Shown: piece by piece, positions 34,295 through 44,619 of the stretch | Position numbering within the stretch: the stretch's first letter is position 1 | Layout: the number at the start of each line of letters is the position of its first letter | Source of the DNA: Marsupella aquatica | Lineage: Eukaryota; Marchantiophyta | Direction: 5' to 3' | DNA: 64,000 bases | Assembly: GCA_973895155.1 (NCBI GenBank) | Contig: OZ316892.1 | Span: forward strand, 10,292,001 to 10,356,000 | Position numbers and translations under genes: made by a program | Notes under the pieces: model-generated | Databases searched by the model: none | What the model was told of the DNA's origin: nothing | What the model saw: the letters and a program-made list of their open reading frames with translations, nothing else

Positions 34295-34441
34295 GCTAGC
34301 GCCCTCGCTTACAACCCATGTGCATTATGAAAGGTTTGACAAATGCTTACTTAGTTTGGTTGTGTGAATTCCTTTCTAGGCACTAAATATGCCATTCAAA
34401 AAATGACATATCCCTCGCTAGCAAAAGCTCTTGTCGCTAGC
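34295..34441. promoter_or_regulatory. Right-end palindrome and paired half-sites
   Basis: A decayed palindrome GCTAGCGCCCTCGCTTAC lies at 34,295-34,312. Two intact half-sites TCGCTAGC at 34,415 and 34,434 are direct repeats 19 bp apart, mirroring the spacing at the left end; the second half-site overlaps the right TIR. Confidence 0.6.
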
Positions 34442-34476
34442 AATTTCTCCTGTTTCCTTGCATGGTACAAACCCCC
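34406..34476 (-). repeat. Right terminal inverted repeat of the MULE
   Basis: Read on the minus strand, the end begins GGGGGTTTGTACCATGCAAG and contains ACCATGCAAGGAAACAGGA, then TTGCTAGCGACA and TTTGCTAGCGAGGG, which align with the left end. It is followed directly by the target duplication TTTAGTGAG. Confidence 0.85.
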
Positions 34477-34485
34477 TTTAGTGAG

Positions 34486-36250
34486 TCCATCTGAGCACAT
34501 TGTCAAACCTTTATGTCCATCTGGGCTTTTCTTACTCATTCTTCCCTTTTTTCCCAACATATTTTCCAATTTTTTCCTTCTATGAGTGTTATAAGGTCTC
34601 CACTGGACTACAAAAAGAAAAGTGCATGTTCTCTATAAGAGTGCTATTAATACACTTATTGGTAGGAGTTGCTATTTGGTCCGGGTCCATCAGCGATTGG
34701 ATGAGCGAGGGTATGTGGTGAGGGTGTGCCCCATGTTTAGAGTTTGCAGAATCTCTTGTGCAAAGTATCTAGAAGTGTGAAGTCTTGTGCTTGCACTTAC
34801 AGCATAGTTTACATCTATGTAGGTGCAAGAGCATTTGGGTTTGCACATCTTGCTTAGTGCAGACTATGGATAAGTGCAAGTCTGGGCCTTCTTCCTGAGG
34901 CCTTGCACATCTTCTCAGTTTTATCTAATGACACTTGTCATTGCAAGTGTCAAGTTGTGCACCAATTACAGGTGTCTGGCATCAGGGACAAATCCTATCA
35001 TTATTGTTGTCTTAACATTTCCCAAGCTAGTGAGGGCTCTATGAGAATAATATAGTCAAAGTTCTATAAGTGTAAGGCCTCAGGACGAAGGCCCCTGCAT
35101 TGTAGCAAGTCATAAGACCAATTTGAGAAATGGTGCATTTATTGATTGACTATAATAGACTGTACATTTAGAGGATACATATATATAATGAACTAGTAGA
35201 GTGAAGGAAAACAAAGTAAAGGTACAGTCAGCTCCTCCCTTGATACCACTGAAGGAATCCCCTCAACACACCATTCATAAGTTCAGTTTGGGAACTTCAT
35301 CCCTCAACTCCTGCCTCTTATCTATAAGTGCAACATTTAGTAGATGGCCAGACGCTATGGTTGCACTTATGTGTAACTGCACTCTATTGCGTTTTTGTTA
35401 TGGTTTTTCTCATAAGGATAGGACTGCATCAACACTTGTAAAGGTCTTGTGCCTCGGTCTACAGTGGGTTCCATGTCAAACACAACAGTTTGGGTAATAA
35501 ACACCCTAGACTGTTTTTTTGAGAGTTTAAAGCATTTTAAGTTCAATGCTTTATGCTGAAAAATGGATTAAAAAGCACCTTGTTATTAATTTCACAAAAA
35601 TTATAAGTATTCCACTAAACCCAAAAACATCCCTATACTTACTCACTGGTGTGGATATTAAGAGGAAAATAGTGAGGACCCAGGGAAGACGTATTGTATC
35701 TATAAAATAATTTGTTGTTGTAGTGAGCCTCTTTGTCACTTAGACTAACTGCAAAAAAGTCCATTTTCCCACTCAAAAAGAGAAAGAACCTCCTCCCTTG
35801 CAATAAGTCAGGGTTTTATTAAGTGCATGGGGGAGCAGTTATTCATGCTCACTTAGGCAGGATCGACTATACTCCTAATAGTCATTGTGCCTATTCTCTA
35901 CTTGCACACTCAACTTAATGATGATTGAGTGCATAATTTCTCAAATTGCATTTATGACTGGCTGCAATTAACATGGAAGTGCACATAGGGGCCTTTGTCC
36001 CAAGGTCTTGCACTTAGGGATGATGGACTATATTGCTCCTCTAGAGTCCTCACTATACTAGCTTGGGAATCTACATCTATAATAAGGGATCCCGCCAAAT
36101 CCCTCTCATCGTCCGTTTACAAAAAGAGACAAAGGAGGGAACATTGCTTTACCGTCAGACATGTGCAGGAATATTCACGACTCTTGGATTGGGGGACAAG
36201 GTGCCCATAATTTGAATAGACTTAGGATAAAGTATACTTAGTTATGCTAA
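34486..36250. repeat. Non-coding region dense in AAGTGCA / TGCACTT
   Basis: More than a dozen AAGTGCA, TTGCAC or close variants lie between about 34,790 and 36,010. A longer module GGGCCTTCTTCCTGAGGCCT ending TTGCAC (about 34,884) recurs inverted as GTAAGGCCTCAGGACGAAGG (about 35,072), and in diverged direct form as GGGGCCTTTGTCCCAAGGTC ending TTGCACTT (about 35,988). No gene is visible; this may be a decayed element of unknown class. Confidence 0.55.
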
Positions 36251-36320
36251 TTATTAGGGACTACTATGTCCTTAGCGCGCGTGCTAAGCATGAATTAGAC
36301 CGGATCACTCATTAACCGCC

Positions 36321-37145
36321 ATGCTGGCGGCGTCACAAACTTACGATGGGGCCTATGAGCAAAGTGGACAAAAGTTCCTGAGTTGGCTCTCCACAATGGA
36401 GATTCATCTTCAAGCGTGCGTTGAGCGATCCACTTGGGCTACCGCAACTGCTCCTTACCTGAAGGACTATGCCTTGACTTAGTACAAGTCTTGGAAGAAG
36501 TCACGAGAGGACTCTTCCTTGCCGTTAACTTGGGAAATCATGGTTGAGGGTCTCCGTGCTCATGTCACCACTAAGTACTCAGAGCGGCACGCTCATAAAT
36601 GTGTAACGGAGATGAGTTTTACGGGTGATATCCAAAAGTTCATAACTTATTACCAGAACCAGTTGGCGTGTATCCCGGCGGGGCAAGAGACCCTACATAC
36701 GCAGCTTCACAACTTTATAGTGAAGCTCCCACCGTTGCTCAGGGAAAAGTTATAGGAAAAGCGTCATGAGTTTAAAACGCTTTCTGACGCTTTCGACAAG
36801 GCCACTACGTTGGTGAATAACCGACCGGACTTGGCAAAGGTGGGTGGCAAGGGAACTGAGGGGGAAGTTGGGAAAGCAAAAGGTCCCAAGAACAAGGGTA
36901 AGCAACCGGAGGGGGCGGGGGCCGGTGATTTGGATCCTCGGCCCCTAAATGGAGAAGCAAAGCGCAACTGAAAGGCCGACAACTTCAAGAAATGAACCTC
37001 ATCGGCACAGAAAGCAAAGAAGTAGGCGCTCATGGAGCAGAGGTGTGCGGGAGGTTCATGCTACACATGTGGCGCCATGGGCCATCAAAGTAAGGATTGC
37101 CCCTCAAAGGGTGGCAAGCCGAGTGAAGATGGAGGGCAAAAGGGC
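36321..37145 (+). pseudogene. Element B gag
   Basis: The frame opens with ATG at 36,321 and continues with gag-like FLSWLSTMEIHLQ, W-x-x-Y segments and a CCHC knuckle CYTCGAMGHQSKDCPSKGGK (about 37,060). Nonsense codons interrupt it: TAG at about 36,479, TAG at about 36,753, and others just before the zinc knuckle. Confidence 0.75.
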
Positions 37146-37269
37146 ATTAAGGTAAGTATCGCTCTAACCAAACCCTTAGTAGTTGACGAGGTCCCTGTGG
37201 GGATGTTCTTGCCGGAGAGAAGGTGTTGTTGCAAGGGAAAGTACCTAAGGTTAAGACAATGGATCCTGA

Positions 37270-38804
37270 AAAGCTGATATTTGTGAATGTCACTTCTAAC
37301 AGTAATCTGGGTGTTGCGTTGGTAGATACAGGTGCGACCGCCTACTTCATAAGTGGGTAGGTAGCGGCACGTCTTGGGGTGGACGTGCAAGAGTTGCTAC
37401 AACCGTTAGTGTGCAAGTTTGCCAACGACACAAAAAGGATAGTGTCAAGAGTGGTGCATAGACTTGGGTAGAGGTCATACGCGAACAACAAAATTTTGTT
37501 AGTCAAGAGATGTTCTACGTTCTAGATGGTCTAGCGGTAGACTTCATTTTGTCGGTAGGTTATCTCAAGAAGCACAATGTTACCTTGAAACCGGGGGATG
37601 AGGTGCTTCATGCATTTTCCCAATAAGGGCGATGAGCCCATCGTTGTACACAAAATTACCAAAAATAAATAAATATTTCTCAAAGTAAAGTGTCGTGGTT
37701 GTCTCCGTGTGTATCGGCAAAGCAATGGTGGAAAGGCTTCAAGGGTGGGCATGAATGTCTTTTCTTTCATCTCCACCCAGTTAAGGAGGCTGCCTCGTAG
37801 CCAAAGGTTAAGTCAGCTAAGGTCGGGCCCGACTGCGGTCAAATTAATGAAATTTTAGAGGAATTCAATGATGTGCTCTCGCAGAAGCTACCTAAAGGTT
37901 TACCCCCGCGGAGAGAAGTGGATCACCAAGTTGAGTTGGAGCCAGGTTAGGCTCCTCAGGCTAAAGCTCCTTATCGTCTGAACCTGAATGAATGAATGAT
38001 GTTGAAGAACACCTTGGAAGAATTGATCAACCAAGGTTCATTCGTCCTAGTACGAGTCCTTATGAGGCGCCCGTGCTGTTGGTGTCCAAAAAGGATGGTA
38101 CTTTAAGATTGTGCGCAGATTATCGAGCCCTCAATAAGCAAACGGTAAAGAACAAATACCCGTTACCTCATATCCAGGATGACCTCTTCGATTGCCTCTC
38201 CGTGGCTAAGAAGTTTTCAAAGGTGGACTTGTAGTCTGGGTATTACCAAATTTGCATGGCTAAGGGAGACGAGTATAAGACCACGATGCGCACAAGGTTT
38301 GGATCCTACAAATTTTTGGTTATGTTGTTCGGGTTGTGTAATGCAACCGTAACATTCATGAAGATGATGAATACCATCTTTCATGACTTGTTGGACCAAG
38401 GAGTGGTCGTCTTTATTGACGACATCCTAATCTACTCAAAAATGTTGGAGGAACATGAGAAGTTGCTCAGAGAAGTGTTCTCTTGCCTTCGTAAGGCTCG
38501 TCTCTTTGCTAAACCTAGCAAGTGCGAGTTTGCGATGAACGAGATTCAATTCCTTGGCCATACCTTTACCCGAAGGGGATTACGCCTAGTCAGGACAAGC
38601 TTAAAGAGATCAAAGAATGGGAGCGCCCATCCAATGTAAGGCACGTTAGAGCCTTCTTGGGGTTTACGGGGTTCTATCAGAGATACATGAAAGACTGCAA
38701 GGATCGCAAGGCCCCTAAATGCGCTAATGTTGAAAAACAAAGTGTTTGTGTGGACACAGGATTGCGAGTTAGCATTCTTAGAACTCAAGCGGCTAATGAT
38801 AATG
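37270..38804 (+). pseudogene. Element B protease and reverse transcriptase
   Basis: The protease active site reads VDTGAT near 37,322. The reverse transcriptase has [20 protein letters not shown], the [14 protein letters not shown] block, FSKVDL, the MLFGLCNAT block and the catalytic VVFIDDILIYS (about 38,405-38,440). Frames are broken by TAG and TGA codons and by a frameshift after FLGHTF. The sequence from 38,377 is duplicated at 20,859. Confidence 0.85.
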
Positions 38805-39866
38805 TGTGACACGGGTAACGTGTCACTTGACCGAACCCAGGTCGTAGATTAGGACTTCTACGGTCATTAGGACCGTAGCTATAGTGTAGAATAGCATGTA
38901 TAGCCGTCTGTTGCCATTATGATTAGATTAGGAGTAGGTTAAGCTGATCGAATCATTACGAGTTCAGGAAGGGGATTATTACGCACGACCGAGGTATGGT
39001 GGCGGCAGCGGAGTAAAAATCAGTTAGAAGAATCACGCTTGGACCGAGGCGCCGACTTCATCTCGCTATCAATGACCAAAACGGCCTGGCCTTCTCACGC
39101 TTGGGCTCATCCTGGCACCTTCATAAGAGAGGAGCCGATGGTGCTGCGGGCCATTTGCTCATGTCTACCTTTCTTTGAATTCGCGGACGTTGCCACCCAC
39201 TCGCCCTGCTGATCGAATCGAGTCGACCTTTACAAGGAGATTATCGAGGGAGAAGGCTTAGTTATCTCAGCAGAGGGAAGGTGAGGCACGGGGAGTCCCG
39301 GCCTGAGCAGGGTCAGAGTGCACCAAGGAGTGAGAGCTAGAGTCGAGCTTGTTGGGCAAGTGCGAGGCAGGGCCTCGTAGAGACTGGGCATCGACTGCCG
39401 TTGGGCATGCTGACCCCCTTTGAAGTCGAGTCAACCATGTAAACTGATGCTCCGCTGAGTAAATGTAGTCTTTTCCCCCTAATGTTTCTGCAAGTAACTG
39501 GTGTTGTGTGTATGCTTTGTCTGGGTAAAGGTGCCATTTTAAGGGACGTACAGGGTGCGGACTAATGGTAGGGATTGCCACTCATTGTATGTCACAAGGT
39601 CCTGTTGTGTCGATGGCTTGAAAGGCCCCAAGCCGGGAGTTAGTCCAAGTCATTAACTGAGGGAATATTCCAGCGGTGGAAAACAAATATACCTATGACT
39701 AGTACAAATTATTCAGGTGTTATACCGGTAAGTATATCGACTTAGCCCGACTTAGGGCTAATTGAGGTCACTACACACCTCCTTGCCCGAACCCTCACCA
39801 TTACTGGTGGTCGAGGTCGCACCATGGCACTAAACTGGATTTAAGGCCCAGGTTAGCGGCGCGACA
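38805..39866 (+). mobile_element. Solo 1.06-kb LTR with 5-bp target duplication TAATG
   Basis: A TG...CA unit (TGTGACACGG to GGCGCGACA) is flanked on both sides by TAATG (38,800-38,804 and 39,867-39,871). Removing it restores the element B pol sequence KRLMIMPPVLKLPE. It is about 99% identical to the element A 5' LTR at 21,251-22,312. Confidence 0.92.
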
Positions 39867-41730
39867 TAATGCCACCAGTTCTAAAGTTACCTGAGATGGT
39901 GAAGCCGTTCGAGATTTGGATAGACGCAAGTGATTATGTCATTGGCGCCTGTCTTCACCAAGATGGGCGTCCTGTGGCCTTCAAGTCATGTAAGTTGGAA
40001 AATCATTGGATCACACCAGAAAGGGAAATGTATGCAGTGATCTACGCGTTGAAGAAGTGGGAGATTTACCTTAAGAACGGTCCCAAAAGTGATAATACAC
40101 ATGCACTGGTAGATGTTCTTGGCGGACTTCAATTTTGAAGTCCGTCACGTTCCTGGGAAGACAAACACGATAGCTGACGTGTTATATCGCGTAAGGACCA
40201 TCATCGTGTCAATGGGATCACGATGCTCAAATCCGAGTGGCCAAAGGTTTTGGCCCAGGCGTATGGGAATGACAAGTTAGCCAAGGAATGGCAAAGCAAT
40301 GGGGGTAGCCAAGGCAAGGTGAGGCACATCTCATTGGGGTTGGATACAACGTATAATGTCCAGTTATGGCGATACAAGCAGAGGCGTGTGTACATCCCAG
40401 AGTTTCTAAGATTAGAGGTTCTGCAAAACTACCACGACTTGCCCTGGGGAGGGCATGGCGGACAAGCTGCTACGTATCACAACATGTCGCAAGATGTGTA
40501 TTGGCCAGACATGAAGCAATTGGTTATTCACCACGTGCAAAGTTGTTACTCATGCCAAAAGAACCGACTGGTCTACTGGGCAAAATGAGGACTTTTGCAA
40601 CCCTTACCAGTAGCTGCGGCTCCATGGGAGTCCATCTCCATGGACTTCATTGTTGGGTTACCTGAGTCCCACGATAATAACTCCATCTTAACAATTATGG
40701 ATCATTTCTCCAAGATGGCGTATTTCTCGCCGACTACAAAAATATGGTTTTGGCCCAAGAGGTTGCCGGTCTAGTTTTTGACAATGTCTTTTGACAATGG
40801 GGATTGCTGTTGCATATCCTGTCCGACCGCGATACCAAGTTCACGGGCCATTTCTGGAAGGCATTGTTCTGGTTATCCAGAATGGACCTGACTAGAGGAT
40901 CAGCGTATCATCATGAGACGGATGGCCAAATGGAATGGGTGAATGGTATCATGGAGGACTACTTGCGTCACTAGTGATGGCCAATCAAAAGGATTGGGCA
41001 AAGCACTTAACAATGGCCGAGTTTAGGTACATAACTCGACCAAGCATTTGACGACGGGGTTTGTGCCGTTTATGTTGGCCACAGGGAGGATGCCAAGGGC
41101 GCCCTCCTAGTTCATAAATCTGGAAGCTTGGCAGATGGAAAGCAAGGTTTCTTCTGCATATGATTTTATTCGGTGCGACGCCTAGTTGTGGAAGCGACTA
41201 CCAAGGGAATGACCCTTGCCCAAAGTCGGTACAAGGAGAAAGGGGATAAACATCGACGCCAGGTAAGCTTTGAAATTGGGGAGAGCGTTTGGTTGCAGTT
41301 GAGTCCTTGAGCAATACCACGGGAACATAAGTAGGAAGCTAGCTCCCAGATATGCAGGCCCTATCGCATCATACGTTGGGCCCACAAGGATAATCTGGTT
41401 TCGGTGGTGTTGGAGACACCCAAGGAAATGGGCGTGGGCAAAAGCTACCATGTTAGCCGGCTCAAGAAATTTGTCAAAGACAATGATCCCAACCGGGATC
41501 AAGTCTTGCGTCCGGACGCCATGCTAATGGAGGACGCTGAGGAGTTTGAGGTGGAGGCAATTCTGGACCACCATTACAAACGCAAGTTGGGAAGGCAAAT
41601 CTTAGAGTATTTGGTGAAGTGGGCTGGCTATGATCAGGTCGAGAGTAGTTGGGAACCGGAAGAAAATTTGGGTAATGCCCCGGAGATCCTTGGAAGCTAT
41701 CATAAGCAAAGCCGCCTACCGCCGTTGTGA
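39867..41730 (+). pseudogene. Element B RNase H, integrase and chromodomain
   Basis: RNase H begins PPVLKLPEMVKPFEIWIDAS. The integrase zinc finger is HDLPWGGHGG to CYSCQKN (about 40,435-40,565), and the core begins near WESISMDFIVGLPES. The C-terminus (41,404-41,730) ends in a chromodomain: FEVEAILDHHYKR, EYLVKWAGYDQVESSWEP, ENLGNAPEIL. Several stop codons and at least one frameshift divide the integrase core. Confidence 0.85.
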
Positions 41731-42111
41731 ACTGGTATAGGCAGCTGTAGGTACCTTTGTGAGTTATATCCTAGTTTCACTCCTCCCGGCCTCTTGAGGA
41801 TAAAGTTGGATTACGTGGGCGCTAGAGGTTGTTGGGCGGCCAATTGCTATTTGCAAGTGGAAGTTGATGGTGCTCGCCTCACAATTGTGGGCTGGTTGGT
41901 TCAAACTAAAGGGGAGTACCCAGGGGGAGAACAATGGGTCCAACGAGTTTGGAGTTAGCTTACCCGCTTGGACTGGCATCCTACTTGGATAAGTGGGATA
42001 GGTTGGAATTTCCTAAGTCTAGAATGCACATACCAACCTGGTTTGCATTAGCCTTATGGGCAAACCAATTGTTACCTCATAAAAATTTTAAGACCTAAAG
42101 TGGTCTAGGCG

Positions 42112-42895
42112 TGTTGGAACGTTTATTGAGGTCACGCGGACGTTGTCGTGCCAAAAGATTTTGGCTTAGGAATGGCTTTTATAGGGATTGATGGGCGAGG
42201 CGTCCCTGTTCAGTTGCATGTATGCTGACTCGGAAAGGTTGCTTGGTTGCTTGGTTGGATGGATTGAGGTTTGATGTTTGGGTGACTCATCATCACCAGG
42301 TTTGGTGTTTGGGTGAGTCACCAGGCTTGGAGTTTGGATGAGCCTCGTTGATGGCAGCTGGCTCAGGTTGGTTTCGGATGCTATTTAAGCCTTGAGCTTT
42401 GGCTCATTGCGGTTCTCTGTTGGCTATCGAGTTCTGTTGTGTTCCGTTCTGTGAGTTTCGCTGTGTTCTGTGGAATTCGACTATTGTGCGGCAATTTTGG
42501 TGTTTTGTGCAAGTGTTGGATCCGGTGTGGGTTCTCGAGCTTGGAGTCTCGTTGATCCAGGCTCGAGTTTCTTGTGAGCTAGGTTAGGACTAGTCGAGTA
42601 GCTAGTCAAGTTTTGGATTTTGTGAGATAAGGAGGAGAGTTTTTCCGTCAAATTTTGAGTAGATAGCCACTCGAGGAGTTCAGCTTGACAAGTTAGAGGT
42701 AGCGGCCCGCCGTAGGGCCAGCTACTAGACTCTTGCGAGCAAGCTTACTCGAGGGCACCCATTGTAACCATTGAGAGAAAAGTAAAAAAATTAAGGAGTG
42801 AGAGTTCGCTCCGAAAAGTGCTTGTTGCCTGTCCCAATCGCAGCCAAAAATGCGCAGTTTACCCGAGGAGCCCCTAACTTCTAGTCCACGCAACA
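42112..42895 (+). repeat. Element B 3' LTR (probable)
   Basis: The segment begins TGTTGGAACG and ends CACGCAACA, with TGTTG and CAACA as a perfect inverted terminal pair. CTATTTAAG at 42,381 is a good TATA-type box. It follows the chromodomain by about 380 bp. I see no clear polypurine tract directly in front, so the 5' border is moderately certain. Confidence 0.6.
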
Positions 42896-42905
42896 ACGTG
42901 ACCAT

Positions 42906-42918
42906 TTTTAAGGGGGGG
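42906..42918 (+). other. Polypurine-tract-like run
   Basis: TTTTAAGGGGGGG immediately precedes the TGCAAGTCACGG start of the 1.5-kb repeat, as expected of a polypurine tract in front of a 3' LTR. Confidence 0.5.
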
Positions 42919-44410
42919 TGCAAGTCACGGAACTCGATACCTCAACACTAAGCTCCGACGTCACTGACACCAATGCCGAGCTCCCTTATGGTCCAGGCCC
43001 ATATAGGCCATCCAGAGAGGACTTAGCATAGGGAGACTTGTGGGCAATGAGACGTGGCACTGGCGAAGGCAAGGTGCCAAGCTGGTGACACACACTAAGG
43101 ACTTAGGCTAGCTGAGAGCTGGTCGGGTCAAGGGGATAAGGGGCTAGGCTCAAGGTTGACCGTCCGGACCCCCGGACAAACTTTGAGTTTTGAGGGCTTG
43201 AGTGTGAGCTCCTCTTGGGCCCAAGGCCAATGGAGTTGATGCCATGGGCAACAGACGCTTGGGGCGCGAGTTACGGCCTGATCCGGGTTTGGCCGATCGG
43301 GGACCCCAAGTAGCAATGAGACCTGAGGGCCTAAGCATGAGCACTAGGTTGGCCCGATCACAACGGGCTAACTAAGGCACTCCGCTTGCGGACGCCTAAC
43401 GAGAAAGTTATGGGCGTTGCCAGTTGGTGGCGCGCCCAATATGCAAGATAGGGTCCGGGTTGGGGGCCAAAAGTTTAGGGACCAAAGCTGGTCCAGGGGT
43501 GACAGGTCTCTAGAAGCATATATGAGGGGAGTGGTGTCTCCCTGGGGGCTAAGGGGCGAGCCGAAGTTGTGAGCCGCGTCGGTCGCAACACTAAGGGAAA
43601 CCACCAAACGGATATGACGATATCTTCCCAACGGGAAGTCTGTTGGAGGACTTCTTGGGTGAGTTGGAAAGCTCTCAAAGAAGGCTACGTCTTCTTGAGC
43701 TCAGTTGGGTCTAGGGACACCATGGGTTCTTGGGGTTTGCGGGTGTTATCTCGCCCATTTGCCAAATCCTACCGAAATAGCAGCCATGTCGCGTTCAGTC
43801 TCCCAAGGGAGCTTGCATTGGGGAGACAAGGCCAAGTAGCGTGGAGGATGATTTCCAAGGGTGCTTGGCCCCTAGACCATCAGTGGGGAAAACCGGGAGT
43901 TGGTTGCTAGAGTCGGGGCCATTCTGGTCCCGACATGTTGGGACAAGCTTTAGGACAAGCTATGCTAATTGGGCCATGAGCATGTCCTGGGGTCAGGGCG
44001 GTCAGTTGGTGATGGATGTACGAGGGGAAACCCGGGCTGCGCCCAAGGAAGGAGCTATTATGGACGTCAAACAGTGGGCGTGGGTTCTGGTTCCAGCTTA
44101 TGGCGTTGGGAGGACCTATCACTGACCTATTTACCAATGTCCGTTGAGCTTGATTTAGGATGCTAGACTTGGGAGTTCTAGATCCTGAAGGGTTACTTAC
44201 CAAGGTGCTTGGTTGTTTGTGCAGACTATGAGGACCGTTGAGTAGCGGTCGTGTTGGAGAGCAAGTGCGGCTTCGTATGGGAGTGGCTGCGGGTGGTGCA
44301 AGGGACACCAAGGTGCTTGCTCGAGGTATTTCGTGGAGGCGTTTGGGCACCAGGGGCACTTAGACGTGGGTGCCGGGATTGGTGAGGGCGCTGGGTGGCA
44401 AGGTCCACCA
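42919..44410 (+). repeat. 1.5-kb LTR-like unit D, copy 1
   Basis: It begins TGCAAGTCACGGAACTCG and ends GGTCCACCA, and is homologous throughout to 51,178-56,469 once the nested insertion there is removed. An open plus-strand frame of 113 codons (43569-43910) is also present in copy 2 at 114 codons, including SYRNSSHVAFSLPRELALGR-type sequence; it may be a conserved ORF or simply shared ancestry. A polypurine-like run lies just upstream. Confidence 0.65.
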
Positions 44411-44619
44411 CTTATACAAAGAGAAAAGTCATGGAATTCTTTATGTAGTTAGAGGGGCATTGTGAGTAGAATACTCAAGAAACCCTTCTTATACTAAAGT
44501 CACTTATTCAGTTTAAACTTAACAAAAAAGATTAAAATTCCACTATTTTTACTTAGTTGAGCTTCTTTCCAATATACCACCTTATCACATAACTCCCCCC
44601 TGAAACGACAATGTGTCCT
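44411..44619. other. AT-rich spacer
   Basis: Short AT-rich segment between unit D and the antisense gypsy fragment; no gene or repeat recognised. Confidence 0.4.

Larger units (their letters stand above)
17285..34476. mobile_element. Mutator-like element with ParB/methyltransferase cargo (17.2 kb with nested insertion)
   Basis: A 9-bp direct repeat TTTAGTGAG flanks the element exactly (17,276-17,284 and 34,477-34,485). The ends are imperfect inverted repeats of about 70 bp whose best core is ACCATGCRAGGAAACAGGA. A 9-bp target duplication, long TIRs and a DDE transposase with a SWIM zinc finger are the hallmarks of the Mutator superfamily. Internally the transposase pseudogene runs on the minus strand (N-terminal part near 28.7 kb, remainder 20,860-18,117), and a divergent cargo gene runs on the plus strand (30,041-34,093). 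An 18-bp palindrome recurs in the non-coding parts. A ~7.56-kb gypsy block (20,859 to ~28,416) interrupts the transposase, so the MULE was about 9.6 kb. This copy is inactive. Confidence 0.88.
36321..42895 (+). mobile_element. Chromovirus (Ty3/gypsy with chromodomain), element B, decayed
   Basis: Gag, protease, reverse transcriptase, RNase H, integrase, chromodomain and a 3' LTR lie in the order of plant chromoviruses. No 5' LTR is seen before the gag start, so the left end is missing. A 1.06-kb LTR unit (38,805-39,866) is inserted in pol. Many TAG and TGA codons interrupt the frames. Chromodomain elements usually target heterochromatin through histone-mark binding. Confidence 0.85.

Noticed and set aside
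17409-34441. The repeated palindromes as a CRISPR array
   Set aside because: Spacing is irregular (tens to thousands of bp), the motif is a dyad spread over promoter and introns, the surrounding DNA is eukaryotic with GT-AG introns, and no cas gene is present.
42919-44410. Clean target duplication for unit D
   Set aside because: Flanks of copy 2 (TTGGCC versus CTGCCA) are only similar, and copy 1 abuts a polypurine-like run, so no duplication can be claimed.
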